NCBI GenBank assembly: GCA_023391105.1
Contig: JAEWBO010000039.1
Coordinates: forward strand, 1-64,000
DNA: 64,000 nt
Origin: Bacillota bacterium
GTDB lineage: Bacteria; Bacillota; Clostridia; Christensenellales; SZUA-584
Reading direction: 5' to 3'
A program made the position numbers and the translations under genes. Shown piece by piece: positions 32,421 to 41,420 of the stretch. Positions within the stretch are counted from its first letter, which is position 1; each line of letters starts with the position of its first letter. The notes under the pieces are model-generated. The model saw nothing but the letters and a program-made list of their open reading frames with translations. It was not told the origin of the DNA and made no database searches.

Positions 32421-33548
32421 ATGCTATTACGACCGACTTATGCAAAAGTCAATCTGAGTGCGATCAAGCGCAATGTCACCAACATAAAAAAACACTTGCC
32501 GGCGAATACAATGTTTTGCGCCGTGGCCAAGGCAGACGGTTATGGTCACGGCAGCGTGATGGCTTCAAAGGCGGCGCTTGAAGCCGGTGCGGATTGGGTG
32601 GCAGTGGCGATTCCGGAGGAAGCTGCCGCGCTCAGAGCTGAGGGCATAACAGCGGCGATACTCGTGCTGGGGCCGTCCAATCGCGCTCAATGGCGCAAGG
32701 GTGCCGAGCTTGGCCTCTCTATGGTTGTGACATCACAGTGCTGCCTCAAGAATGCGATTTCTGCCGCTGAGGAATTCGGCAAGACGATGAAGCTGCATCT
32801 GAAGGTGGACACGGGCATGAACCGCGTCGGCGTCAAAACACTGGAGGAAGCAGATGCGTTGCTGAACATCATCGAGAAGGAAGATGCGCTGGAGCTTGAA
32901 GGGCTCATGACGCATTTTGCGACCGCAGATGAAGCCGATAAAACGTATACGCAGCAGCAAAATGAGCGATTCAAGGAATTTATCGCGCTGGTCAAGAGCC
33001 GTGGCTTTTCGCCCATCATTCATGCGGCAAACAGCGGCGCCGCGCTGGATTGTCCCGAGCTTACATATGATATGGTGCGTGTCGGTATCGCGATGTACGG
33101 CTGTTATCCTTCGGATGAAGTGTGTAAGAACGTTGTGCTGGAACCCGCCATGTCCTTGCATACACAGATCTCGCATATTAAAACCATCGGTCCCGGGGAA
33201 AAACTAAGCTATGGGTGCACATATACCACGTCTCGCGAGATGCGCGTCGCGACGCTGCCCATCGGCTATGCGGACGGTTTTAACCGGCTGTTATCATGCA
33301 AGGGTGAGGTGCTTGTGGGCGGAAAACGCGCAAAAGTGATCGGGCGCGTTTGCATGGATCAAATTCTCGTTGATGTGACGGGCATCGAGAACGTCAAGCT
33401 GCATGATAATGTCGTGTGCTTTGGCAAGCAAAACGGGGCATTGCTTCCCGTCGAGGAGTACGCGGCGCTTTGCGGCACCATAAACTACGAAATACTTTGC
33501 GCGCTCTCTCCGCGCGTACCCAGACTATACTATGAGGACGAACAATGA
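32421..33548 (+). CDS. alr: Alanine racemase
   Basis: PLP enzyme making D-alanine for peptidoglycan. 375 residues. The PLP lysine is K37 in AVAKADGYGHG, and the second catalytic base is Y264 in LSYGCTYT; the C-terminal beta-domain has GRVCMDQILVDVT. TATAATAAG (about 32375-32383) upstream may serve as a -10 box. It heads a chain of overlapping genes: the next ORF starts in the alr stop codon (ATGA). Confidence 0.96.
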   Translation: MLLRPTYAKVNLSAIKRNVTNIKKHLPANTMFCAVAKADGYGHGSVMASKAALEAGADWVAVAIPEEAAALRAEGITAAILVLGPSNRAQWRKGAELGLSMVVTSQCCLKNAISAAEEFGKTMKLHLKVDTGMNRVGVKTLEEADALLNIIEKEDALELEGLMTHFATADEADKTYTQQQNERFKEFIALVKSRGFSPIIHAANSGAALDCPELTYDMVRVGIAMYGCYPSDEVCKNVVLEPAMSLHTQISHIKTIGPGEKLSYGCTYTTSREMRVATLPIGYADGFNRLLSCKGEVLVGGKRAKVIGRVCMDQILVDVTGIENVKLHDNVVCFGKQNGALLPVEEYAALCGTINYEILCALSPRVPRLYYEDEQ

Positions 33549-34096
33549 AGAACGAAATTAGGCAGGATATCCTTAAAAAAAGGATGCTGATGGACTCGCG
33601 GGACGCAGAAATCGCAAGCGGTCACATTATGCAGACACTTTTGGAGCTGGATTGTATTAAAAATGCCAGCTGCATCATGGCCTATTCTTCGCATAAAAAC
33701 GAACCGAATATGCTGCCGTTTATACATGCCCTGCTGGATATGGGCAAAAATGTGGCGCTGCCTTACATCGCAACCGACGATAATCTGATTGCTGTGGCCT
33801 ATAACAACGATTCGGTGATGAAGAGCAATGTATTCGGCATTGCCGAGCCCATCATCATGAACGAAAGCGAGCAGGTAGACCCGGATGTCGTGCTCGTGCC
33901 GGGAGTGGCATTTGACCCGGCACTGAACCGTATCGGCTACGGCTCGGGCTACTTTGACAGATTTTTAAAGCAAACAAACGCTCTGAAAATCGGTATCTGT
34001 TACGATATGCAAATTGTCCCCAAGATCGAAGCCGAGCCATATGACATCATGATGGACTTGCTTGTTTCCGACAGACGCGTGATCGGTCCCTACTGA
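33545..34096 (+). CDS. 5-formyltetrahydrofolate cyclo-ligase
   Basis: 183 residues. Converts 5-formyl-THF to 5,10-methenyl-THF with ATP. The diagnostic GYGSGYFDRFL loop is present near 137-147, preceded by VPGVAFDPALNRIGYG; the N-terminal basic residues (KNEIRQDILKKR) fit the family. The ATG overlaps the alr stop by 4 bp, and the stop codon overlaps the rsmD ATG, so the three are translationally coupled. Confidence 0.93.
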   Translation: MKNEIRQDILKKRMLMDSRDAEIASGHIMQTLLELDCIKNASCIMAYSSHKNEPNMLPFIHALLDMGKNVALPYIATDDNLIAVAYNNDSVMKSNVFGIAEPIIMNESEQVDPDVVLVPGVAFDPALNRIGYGSGYFDRFLKQTNALKIGICYDMQIVPKIEAEPYDIMMDLLVSDRRVIGPY

Positions 34097-34641
34097 TGCG
34101 TGTGATCGCGGGGGCTTACAAGGGCAGACGCCTTGATTGCCCCAAAGGGGATATCGTGCGGCCCACCACGGACAAGGTCAAGGAAGCCATGTTCGGCGCC
34201 ATTCAATTTAAGATACAGGGGGCGAGGGTGCTGGACGCTTTTGCGGGCAGCGGAGCGCTGGGCATTGAAGCTCTCTCGCGCGGGGCGGCACATGTCGATT
34301 TTGTGGAGAGAAACAGAACCTGCTTAAAAACACTCGAGCAAAACCTAAGCGTGATAGGAGCGAAAAACTGCCGTGTTTATGGCGGCGATGTGATGAAGCT
34401 TTTGCCGTCTCTCGGCTTGTATGATATCATGTTTCTCGATCCCCCATATGATGAAGGCCTTTACGGCCCGGTGCTTGAAGCGGCGCGTGAGGGCGGTAAA
34501 CTCGTCCCTGGGGCGACTGTTGTACTCGAATGTCGTAAAAAGTTTGATTTTGTGCTTCCAATGGGGTATAATTTGACAAAAAGCAAGGACTACGGTGATA
34601 TTTCGCTCTGGTTTGTCACATACGGAGATAAAAGTGATTAA
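34096..34641 (+). CDS. rsmD: 16S rRNA (guanine(966)-N2)-methyltransferase
   Basis: 181 residues. N-terminus MRVIAGAYKGRRL, then RPTTDKVKEAMF, the SAM motif DAFAGSGALGIEALSRGA, and catalytic motif LDPPYDEG (N/D-PP-Y type). It methylates G966 of 16S rRNA. Order rsmD-coaD-ylbJ matches Bacillus ylbH-coaD-ylbJ. Its 3' end overlaps coaD by 8 bp. Confidence 0.95.
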   Translation: MRVIAGAYKGRRLDCPKGDIVRPTTDKVKEAMFGAIQFKIQGARVLDAFAGSGALGIEALSRGAAHVDFVERNRTCLKTLEQNLSVIGAKNCRVYGGDVMKLLPSLGLYDIMFLDPPYDEGLYGPVLEAAREGGKLVPGATVVLECRKKFDFVLPMGYNLTKSKDYGDISLWFVTYGDKSD

Positions 34642-35113
34642 ATGTGTATACCCCGGAAGCTTCGACCCGGTGACCTCCGGACACTTGGATATTATCACAC
34701 GCGCGGCGGCAATGTTTGACGACGTAACCGTGGCGGTGCTTGTCAACAAGAACAAAAAGCCTGCGTTTTCCGTCGAACAGCGCATGGACTTTATCAGTCG
34801 CAGCGCGGCACATCTGCCGGGTGTTCAGGTGGATTGTTTTTCTGGGCTTCTCGTGGACTATATGAAAAATAAGGACGCGAATCTCGTGATACGCGGGCTG
34901 CGAGCCATATCCGATTTTGAGTATGAGTTTCAAATGGCCGCAATGAATGCCAAGCTGGCAAGAGATGTCGAAACCATATTTTTAATGACGGACATCAATC
35001 ACTCGTTTTTGAGCTCCAGTATGGTTAAAGAACTGGCTTATCACGGTGGTGATATCACCGGACTGGTGCCGGATGCGATCAAAAACGATGTGATCAATAA
35101 ATATCGCAGGTGA
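34634..35113 (+). CDS. coaD: Phosphopantetheine adenylyltransferase
   Basis: 159 residues, normal for CoaD; penultimate step of coenzyme A synthesis. The nucleotidyltransferase motif appears as PGSFDPVTSGHLDII at the N-terminus, with RGLRAISDFEYEFQMA and the C-terminal SSSMVKELA. The start is GTG 34634 with GGAG 6 bp upstream, inside the end of rsmD; a longer frame from 34595 has no ribosome site and adds residues that the family lacks. Confidence 0.96.
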   Translation: MIKCVYPGSFDPVTSGHLDIITRAAAMFDDVTVAVLVNKNKKPAFSVEQRMDFISRSAAHLPGVQVDCFSGLLVDYMKNKDANLVIRGLRAISDFEYEFQMAAMNAKLARDVETIFLMTDINHSFLSSSMVKELAYHGGDITGLVPDAIKNDVINKYRR

Positions 35114-35119
35114 TTATAT

Positions 35120-35572
35120 ATGAAAATTCTTGAACTGCTCGATGAACTGCTCGATGAAATTGAAAACAGCCCAAAAGCGGTATTTTCCAGCAAGCGCTCC
35201 GTGGACTATGATATTGTCATGGAGATTATTACAGACCTTAAAAATGCTCTTCCGCAGGAGCTGATCGACGCTGAGGAGATCGTGAAGCAAAAAGAGCAGA
35301 TATTGTCTTCTGCGCGTGAAGAAGGCACGTCTATCGTCAAGAGTGCCGAGGATGAGCTGCAAATCCGCGTGTCCGACAATTCCGTGGTGCAGGAAGCGGA
35401 GGCTCATTCCAAAGAAATCATTCAAAAGGCCGAGGAAACCGCGAAGGAAATTGCACAGGGTGCCAAAGAATACGCGGATGATATTTTGGCCGAGGTGGAA
35501 ACATACTTTGCCGACTATTTAAAGGTTCTGAGAAAAAACAGGCAGGAGCTATCGGGCAAGCGGAAAAGCTGA
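35120..35572 (+). CDS. Coiled-coil protein following coaD (uncharacterised)
   Basis: 150 residues, mostly one long charged helix (about 50-145) with heptad character and no membrane segment. It starts with KILELLDELLDEIENSP. Similar short coiled-coil genes follow coaD in many Clostridia and are often labelled ATPase- or DivIVA-like; no function is established to my knowledge. It begins 7 bp after coaD. Its last 24 bp overlap the 3' end of ylbJ on the other strand. Confidence 0.8.
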   Translation: MKILELLDELLDEIENSPKAVFSSKRSVDYDIVMEIITDLKNALPQELIDAEEIVKQKEQILSSAREEGTSIVKSAEDELQIRVSDNSVVQEAEAHSKEIIQKAEETAKEIAQGAKEYADDILAEVETYFADYLKVLRKNRQELSGKRKS

Positions 35573-36721
35573 ACGCTTTGATCGGCCCTTCCATATTTTT
35601 ATAACGAGCAGCACCACAAGTGCCGCTGCCGCAAAAATGACGCCGCCATACGCGGCTGTTTTTGTTTCTGCACCGATATTTGAGGCGGTAGTTGTGAGAG
35701 GGAACACCGCGAGCAGCAAAGATGTGAAGCCAAAGGCCAGCATCGCCTGAATGCTTTTGGCAAGCACAAAGCCCTTGGGTTTAAGGCCGCTGGGGGCCAG
35801 CATGGCGGTGGTCTGCATATGGATGCACATGCCGCCGAACGTGATGATGCCCGCAATAAGGGGCAGCTTTATGCCAATGGGCAGGCTCAACGCTGCGGCG
35901 CGCGCGGAGCCCGATGTCATCTCCACACCGCCGTAAAGCAGCGCCTTGACACTTTCATTGCTGAGCCCCGCCAGCTTTGCAACCGGCATATAGACCCAAC
36001 CCAGCGCATCCATCACACCCGTCACCGAAAGCATTTCCAGCACAACCGAAAACAAAATGATGAAGCCGCCCACTTTGAGCAGCACAATGAGCGCTTTTTC
36101 GACGCTGTTTGCGAGCATTTCGCCCACGGGCGGACAAGCCGCCGCGTCTTTTGTGAAGCGCGCCCAAGATTCTTTGAAGCGCGGCCCTGGCGTGTCGTGA
36201 ACCTTGAGGCGCTGGCGGCGTGCGAAAATACCAAACACAATGCCCAGCACGATGGCCGAAAGATAATGCGCGGCAGCGAGATATACGCCCGCTTCGGGCA
36301 GCCTTAACAGCCCTGTGCATACGGTGCCTGTCATAAAAACAGGACCGGATACGCTGGTAAATCGCACGATGCGCTGCGCTTCCGCTTCGGTGATCTGCTT
36401 ACTCTCGTACAGCTCGCCCGAAAGCCGTGCGCCCACGGGATACCCCGACATCGCGGACGCGATAAACACATACGCCGATTCGCCGGGCGCGTAAAATAGC
36501 GCACGAGTGACGGGAGCGAAGACATGCGCGATGAGCCGCACGATGCCCGTTTCAAGCAGCAAAAAGGATGCCGCCATAAACGGGAACAGCGCAGGAAGCA
36601 CTGCGGTGAGCCAAAGGCTCAGTCCATAGCGCGCACTGTTTAAGCAGTTTTCGGGATAAATGAGCAGCAGCACCGCCATGGCAGCCACAGCGGCGATGAG
36701 CACCACTTTCTTTTTCATCAC
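35549..36721 (-). CDS. ylbJ: Sporulation integral membrane protein YlbJ
   Basis: 390 residues, polytopic, with a Gate/nucleoside-recognition-type repeat: WLTAVLPALFPFM near 40, SAMSGYPVGARLSGEL near 90, TSVSGPVFMTG near 125, and a related second half (SGSARAAALSLP). In Bacillus YlbJ is needed for spore cortex formation and is under sporulation sigma control. Synteny with rsmD-coaD supports the name. The ATG pair at 36721/36718 lies after AAGGTGTGATG. Transcribed toward coaD. Confidence 0.93.
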   Translation of the reverse strand: MMKKKVVLIAAVAAMAVLLLIYPENCLNSARYGLSLWLTAVLPALFPFMAASFLLLETGIVRLIAHVFAPVTRALFYAPGESAYVFIASAMSGYPVGARLSGELYESKQITEAEAQRIVRFTSVSGPVFMTGTVCTGLLRLPEAGVYLAAAHYLSAIVLGIVFGIFARRQRLKVHDTPGPRFKESWARFTKDAAACPPVGEMLANSVEKALIVLLKVGGFIILFSVVLEMLSVTGVMDALGWVYMPVAKLAGLSNESVKALLYGGVEMTSGSARAAALSLPIGIKLPLIAGIITFGGMCIHMQTTAMLAPSGLKPKGFVLAKSIQAMLAFGFTSLLLAVFPLTTTASNIGAETKTAAYGGVIFAAAALVVLLVIKIWKGRSKRSAFPLAR

Positions 36722-37023
36722 ATCACACCTTCACGCTTAATGATATGAAACGCAATGCGAACGTATGAAACGGGACGTAAAATAGATGATCCTATACAAT
36801 TTTAGCTAAGAGAATTAAAAAATAGAAAAATATGAAAATCACATAGCACTTTTGGCATTTAGAAACGTCTTATATATGCATAACTTGGAATGGCATAAGA
36901 TCATACGGACATGCTTTTGCGGTGAAAATCATTAAGGAGCATATTGCGGTTAATGCAATAGATGGTTCTGGTATTGATTTAAAAGTGCGTCAGACAATGG
37001 AGTGAACAAAGAAAGGTTGAGAT
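36722..37023. other. AT-rich intergenic region with possible gene debris
   Basis: 302 bp between ylbJ and a lipoprotein gene, divergent. The forward frame 36847-37005 is open for 52 codons and reads protein-like near its end (YGHAFAVKIIKEHIAVNAID), but has no start codon or ribosome site; it may be a fragment of a lost gene. No clear promoter could be assigned. Confidence 0.4.
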
Positions 37024-37605
37024 ATGAAGAAACATATGTTTATTATTCTTTTGCTTTTACTGATATTAGTGACGGGTTGTGACAATAGCAGTTTGTATGA
37101 GGCAAACGACAGTTTGCAAGAAACAAATAACGATGTTAATGATCAAAGCTTTCAGGATGGCACTGTATATGACGATTTGAGTGACAGATTTACCATTACG
37201 GTATACCCGACTAAACTTATCACGGATGATGGTAAAAAGAATATCGTTTATAGTATTACGGTGGTGAATAAGACTGAGGTAGAATATAACAACTTCGTTG
37301 TGACAATCGCCATGAATAAAAAACTTGATCAGTATATTGCGGCAGGAGTAAATCCTCTTCCAATTACTAGCTTCATTATGGCTGCGAAAAGCGATCCAAG
37401 CAAAGATAAAGGCAAAGGGGCTGACGTTCGGTTTCAGCAGTTTTTGAGTGACGAACAGTTTATGTCTGAAGCCGGATTGAAATATGACGATATACTGGAA
37501 TTGGGTAAAAGCTTTGAATTGTGGCTGCAATGGGATGGCGGAGAGGAGAAATATCAACTGAGTGCTGATGTCATCGACGAAACAGCAGCATCAGACGATA
37601 AGTAA
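37024..37605 (+). CDS. Putative lipoprotein of unknown function
   Basis: 193 residues with a lipoprotein signal (KKHMFI, long Leu/Ile run, lipobox VTGC, Cys 19). The mature protein has an Asn/Asp-rich linker, then a beta-sandwich-like part (YSITVVNKTEVEYNNFVVTI) that resembles domains binding other secreted partners, and an acidic end. No family name recognised. AGAAAGGTTGAG precedes the ATG. The base composition is more AT-rich than the neighbours, so it may be acquired. Convergent with tmcAL, 32 bp apart. Confidence 0.75.
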   Translation: MKKHMFIILLLLLILVTGCDNSSLYEANDSLQETNNDVNDQSFQDGTVYDDLSDRFTITVYPTKLITDDGKKNIVYSITVVNKTEVEYNNFVVTIAMNKKLDQYIAAGVNPLPITSFIMAAKSDPSKDKGKGADVRFQQFLSDEQFMSEAGLKYDDILELGKSFELWLQWDGGEEKYQLSADVIDETAASDDK

Positions 37606-37637
37606 ATTTGATAGTCACAATCGCAATTTTGCAGCAA

Positions 37638-38801
37638 TTATATGAGCAGCCTCTGCGTATAATCCCTGTCCGCATCGCAAAACGGCGAAGCCGTTTGCGT
37701 GAGCGCCCAGATGCCCGACGCTGCGATGTCGATATCGGGGTATGGCGGTGCGGCGGTCGTGACGAGCGGCACCTTGGATGCGGCGGCGAGCCTTGACAGC
37801 ACATCGGGGCTTTTCGCGCCCAGTACTCGGATGTGCGAGATGGGCGCAGAATTCGCCTCTGCGATCATGTATCTCGTGATGCCGAGCAATGCACAAAGCA
37901 ATATGCGCGATATGCGCGCGTAGGTATAGCGCTTTGTTTTCACGCGGGCGATCAGCTCACTGCGCGTGTCGCATTTAAGCGCCGCGTCGTAGATGCGGTT
38001 TTCCAAGCCTTCGCTCACGTCGGGCAATGCAGCGATGTATTCGCGGCCTTTGAGCCGCAGCGTGGTTAACAGCGCATTGTCGAAAACGTCTGCAAACGCC
38101 GGTTTGAGTCCGGCGTTTATTTGTGCGCGCATATAATCCGCGCAAGCACCGGGCAATGCGGCGAGCGCTTTTTGTGTGTCTCCCGCTGCGAACGCGGCGC
38201 GTATGGCGGTCGCGCTGGGCAGGTATTCGCTGATGTCGGCTGAATGGTACGCCGCGCCCTCACGCTTGATCACATGCGGCGTGATATGCGGGTGATAAGC
38301 GTTGATCGCCTTTATGTATTCGATGCCCAGCAGCGCACCGGGCAGGGACGCGAACTCAGGCGCGTTCGCCGCGCTCATGCGCGCGCGCGGAAAGCTGTGT
38401 CCCTTGTTTAAATGTGCTTTTAGCGCGTCCTTGTACGTTGCGTCTTCATCGGATAACGTTGTTGCAAGGCGTTGGAGCAGCGCAAGATCATCCGTCTCAC
38501 AGCCAAAGCTTAAATGCGTCGCGCCGGCGGCGGCCAGTGTATTCACACCGCCTGTGGCAAAGCCTTGCGCGCTTTGAATCGCAAAAAGCAAGGGCAGTTC
38601 GATCACAGCGTCCGCGCCGCATTTTAATGCGCAGGCCGCCCGCGTCCACTTGTCAAATATCGCGGGCTCACCGCGCTGAACGAAGCTGCCGCTCATCGCG
38701 CAGACAATCAGATCGTCAGAACTTTGGCGCGTAAACGCAATATGCCTCTCATGACCTGCGTGAAATGGGTTATATTCTGCGATAACGCCATAAATAAACA
38801 T
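37638..38801 (-). CDS. tmcAL: tRNA(Met) cytidine acetate ligase (TmcAL/YlbM)
   Basis: 387 residues. Uses acetate and ATP to acetylate C34 of elongator tRNA-Met. The nucleotidyltransferase motif GVIAEYNPFHAGH is at the N-terminus, followed by SGSFVQRGEPA and KWTRAACAL. I chose ATG 38801 because family members begin four residues before the GV/II of that motif; ATG 38804 is adjacent and AAAGGACAAA stands upstream. In Bacillus this gene (ylbM) also lies near ylbJ. Confidence 0.92.
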   Translation of the reverse strand: MFIYGVIAEYNPFHAGHERHIAFTRQSSDDLIVCAMSGSFVQRGEPAIFDKWTRAACALKCGADAVIELPLLFAIQSAQGFATGGVNTLAAAGATHLSFGCETDDLALLQRLATTLSDEDATYKDALKAHLNKGHSFPRARMSAANAPEFASLPGALLGIEYIKAINAYHPHITPHVIKREGAAYHSADISEYLPSATAIRAAFAAGDTQKALAALPGACADYMRAQINAGLKPAFADVFDNALLTTLRLKGREYIAALPDVSEGLENRIYDAALKCDTRSELIARVKTKRYTYARISRILLCALLGITRYMIAEANSAPISHIRVLGAKSPDVLSRLAAASKVPLVTTAAPPYPDIDIAASGIWALTQTASPFCDADRDYTQRLLI

Positions 38802-38922
38802 CATTTTGTCCTTTTCAAACACGTTTGGATTATATATAATAGCAGTTGGTTTTATTATACCACTTCGCAGATGTATTGTTGATATACATATTTATTGTTT
38901 GAAGGGAGATTGGGGATAGAAA

Positions 38923-39912
38923 ATGGGACTCATGGACGAAATCAAGCAAAAGGCGCGCTTGGCGGGCAAACGAATTGTATTGCCTGAGGGCGCGGAGGAA
39001 AGAACGGTCAAGGCGGCGGAGCTTATCGCCAAGGAAGGTATCGCACAGGTGATACTTGTCGGCAACGAGAACGAGATTAAACAAAAATCCGCAGGACTCG
39101 ACTACTCAGGGGTCACAATCATAGACCCGGAGAAATCCGAAAAGATCAAAAGCTACGCAGACACATTCTACGAACTTCGCAAAAGCAAAGGCATCACGGA
39201 AGAACAGGCCTTAAAGCAAGTCAAAGACCCGCTCTACTACGCATGTATGATGATCAAAATGGGCGATGCAGACGGCATGGTGGCAGGAGCCATCAACACA
39301 ACAGCCAACACTCTGCGTCCCGCACTTCAAATAATCAAAACTTCACCCGGCATATCAGTGGTTTCCAGTTGTTTTATCATGATACTCAAGGATGAATGCT
39401 ATGGCCATAACGGCATCATGGTCTTTGGTGACTGCGCTGTGAACCCGAATCCGGATGATAAGCAGCTTGCGGCGATTGCTGTATCGACAGCGAAAACAGC
39501 CTCGCAGCTGACGGGGATGGAGCCCAAGGTGGCGATGTTGTCGTTCTCGACAAAGGGCAGCGCCAAGCACGAAAACGTGGATAAGGTCGCAAGCGCCACA
39601 AAGCTTGTCAAGGAACTGGCTCCCTCGCTGATGGTGGATGGTGAGCTTCAGGCAGATGCCGCGCTTGTGGCATCCGTCGGTCAGCTTAAATCGCCGGGCA
39701 GCCCGGTGGCGGGCAACGCGAACGTGCTGATATTCCCTGATCTGCAGGCGGGCAACATTGGGTACAAGCTCGTGCAGCGTCTCGCGGACGCCGAAGCTAT
39801 CGGCCCGATCTGTCAGGGTCTTGCCGCGCCGGTCAACGACTTATCGCGCGGATGCAGTGTGGATGATATCGTGTCTGTGGTGGCCATCACGGCTGTGCAG
39901 GCGCTTCAATAA
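38923..39912 (+). CDS. pta: Phosphate acetyltransferase
   Basis: 329 residues, the short single-domain Pta. Interconverts acetyl-CoA and acetyl phosphate. It begins MDEIKQKARLAGKRIVLPEG and contains GDADGMVAGAINTTANTLRP, SFSTKGSAKHENVDK, and PDLQAGNIGYKLVQRLA, all standard. With ackA directly behind, it makes ATP by substrate-level phosphorylation, as expected for a fermenter. AAGGGAG lies farther upstream and GGGGATAG nearer to the ATG. Confidence 0.97.
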   Translation: MGLMDEIKQKARLAGKRIVLPEGAEERTVKAAELIAKEGIAQVILVGNENEIKQKSAGLDYSGVTIIDPEKSEKIKSYADTFYELRKSKGITEEQALKQVKDPLYYACMMIKMGDADGMVAGAINTTANTLRPALQIIKTSPGISVVSSCFIMILKDECYGHNGIMVFGDCAVNPNPDDKQLAAIAVSTAKTASQLTGMEPKVAMLSFSTKGSAKHENVDKVASATKLVKELAPSLMVDGELQADAALVASVGQLKSPGSPVAGNANVLIFPDLQAGNIGYKLVQRLADAEAIGPICQGLAAPVNDLSRGCSVDDIVSVVAITAVQALQ

Positions 39913-39933
39913 TCAATAAAATAAAATGGGGGA

Positions 39934-39959
39934 CACTATAAAGTACAGCCTTTATAGTG
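39934..39959 (+). promoter_or_regulatory. Perfect inverted repeat between pta and ackA
   Basis: CACTATAAAG (39934-39943) and CTTTATAGTG (39950-39959), 10-bp perfect arms with a 6-nt loop, no T tract. It could be an RNA hairpin that tunes ackA expression or stability, or a protein operator. A related inverted repeat (ACTGTAAAG/CTTTACAGT) lies at 51451-51476. Confidence 0.6.
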
Positions 39960-39978
39960 ATAAATAGGAGGTTACATG

Positions 39979-41172
39979 ATGAATATTCTTGTTATTAATG
40001 CTGGCAGCTCGTCTTTGAAATATCAGCTCTTTGAAATCAGCAAAGAAGAGGTTCTGGCAAAGGGGCTTGTGGAGCGTATCGGTATTGAGGGTTCAATACT
40101 TACACATACCGCGAAGGGAAAAGAAAAGCTTGAGGTCAAAGAACCGATGTGCGATCATAAGCAGGCCATGGGGCACGTGCTTCGTGCGCTCACGGACAAG
40201 GAATACGGTATTATTTCTGATATGAGTGAGATCAACGCCGTGGGACACCGCGTTTTGCATGCGGCGGAGAAGTTTTCGGACAGCGTCATCATTAATGATG
40301 AGGTTATTGCGGCAATAAAGGAATGCATCAAATTCGGCCCGCTGCACAATCCCGCCAACCTGATGGGCATTGAAGCGTGCATGGCCACAATGCCGGACAC
40401 ACCGATGGTCGCAGTATTTGATACGGCTTTCCATCAGACAATGCCAAAAAAGGCGTATCTTTATGGTTTGTCATACGAGGCTTATAAAGAATACGGTATT
40501 CGCAGGTACGGTTTTCATGGTACGTCGCATAAATATGTGTCGCAGCGTCTGCCTAAGCTCTTAGGCAAGGACAAAAAGGATCTGAAAATTATCACCTGCC
40601 ACCTCGGCAACGGCTCGAGCCTTGCGGCGGTAGACGGCGGCAAATGCGTCGAAACATCGATGGGTTTAACGCCGCTTGCGGGTGTGGTGATGGGTACGCG
40701 CTGTGGTGACATTGATCCCGCAATCGTGCCGCATCTGATGAAAGAGATGAATCTAAACTCCGAGCAAATGTCCGAATACATGAACAAAAAGTGCGGTGTT
40801 CTGGGCATTTCGGGTGTATCGAGCGATTTTAGAGACCTTGCCAAAGCGTCAGCCGAGGGAAATGAGCGCGCGACGATTGCTATAGAGATGTTCTGTTACG
40901 GCGTCAAGAAATACATCGGCTCGTACGCGGCGGCCATGGGCGGCGTCGATGCGATTGTGTTTACAGCGGGCATCGGCGAGAACGACTTCGTTGTGCGCTC
41001 AAAGTGTGTCGAGGGGCTTGAATATATGGGCGTCAAGCTGGACAGCGAACTCAACCAGTTCCGCGGCAAAGAAATGCGCTTATCCGCCGCCGATTCCAGT
41101 GTGGAAGTCTGGTGCGTGCCCACCAATGAGGAGCTCATGATTGCCATCGATACATTTGAGCTTTGTAAATAG
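39979..41172 (+). CDS. ackA: Acetate kinase
   Basis: 397 residues. Converts acetyl phosphate and ADP to acetate and ATP. NILVINAGSSSLKYQLF starts the ASKHA fold; RRYGFHGTSHKYVSQR, HLGNGSSLAAV, and FTAGIGEND are the family signatures. AGGAGG lies 7 bp before ATG 39979, which also matches the usual family start; ATG 39976 is adjacent. It forms an operon with pta. A T-box leader follows downstream. Confidence 0.97.
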   Translation: MNILVINAGSSSLKYQLFEISKEEVLAKGLVERIGIEGSILTHTAKGKEKLEVKEPMCDHKQAMGHVLRALTDKEYGIISDMSEINAVGHRVLHAAEKFSDSVIINDEVIAAIKECIKFGPLHNPANLMGIEACMATMPDTPMVAVFDTAFHQTMPKKAYLYGLSYEAYKEYGIRRYGFHGTSHKYVSQRLPKLLGKDKKDLKIITCHLGNGSSLAAVDGGKCVETSMGLTPLAGVVMGTRCGDIDPAIVPHLMKEMNLNSEQMSEYMNKKCGVLGISGVSSDFRDLAKASAEGNERATIAIEMFCYGVKKYIGSYAAAMGGVDAIVFTAGIGENDFVVRSKCVEGLEYMGVKLDSELNQFRGKEMRLSAADSSVEVWCVPTNEELMIAIDTFELCK

Positions 41173-41201
41173 TAGACAAACGGTTTTCAGCCGTGTATAA
41201 T
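41173..41201 (+). promoter_or_regulatory. Promoter of the T-box/hisS-aspS transcript
   Basis: TAGACA (41173-41178) and TATAAT (41196-41201) with a 17-bp spacer, starting right after the ackA stop codon. Confidence 0.7.
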
Positions 41202-41207
41202 GTGCAT

Positions 41208-41420
41208 AATTGAAGAGGACATCCGCTTAAAACATGCTGGGCTTTAAGGGACTTTCCGACGTGACTGCAATCGGAAAGAGGCCGGATTGAGACGGATAAC
41301 AGCCTCTTTGCATCGCGAATAACGCTAAAGCGCCCAAGGATGAACTTGGGAATAAAGGGTGGTACCGCGGGTGAATGCTCGTCCCTGTCTTTCTTATAAG
41401 ACGGGGACTTTTTATTTTTT
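41208..41420 (+). promoter_or_regulatory. T-box riboswitch controlling hisS-aspS
   Basis: The T-box core AAAGGGTGGTACCGCG (41354-41369) is unmistakable; in the antiterminator it pairs with uncharged tRNA. The terminator pairs GTCCCTGTCT (41381-41390) with AGACGGGGAC (41399-41408), then a long T tract to 41420. Upstream are CCCAAG/CTTGGG (41333-41350, stem III position), AGAGGC/GCCTCT, and CTTTCCGA/TCGGAAAG (41252-41278). The specifier codon is uncertain; GAC (41291-41293, Asp) just above a short ATCC/GGAT base helix is my best candidate and would suit aspS as second gene. Confidence 0.85.
41381..41420 (+). terminator. T-box terminator
   Basis: 10-bp stem (41381-41390 with 41399-41408, one G-U pair) and a T-rich tract through 41420. 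It competes with the T-box antiterminator. Confidence 0.9.

Noticed and set aside
39934..39959. Intrinsic terminator between pta and ackA
   Set aside because: The stem is perfect, but no T tract follows and the ackA ribosome site comes immediately, so it is better seen as a regulatory repeat.
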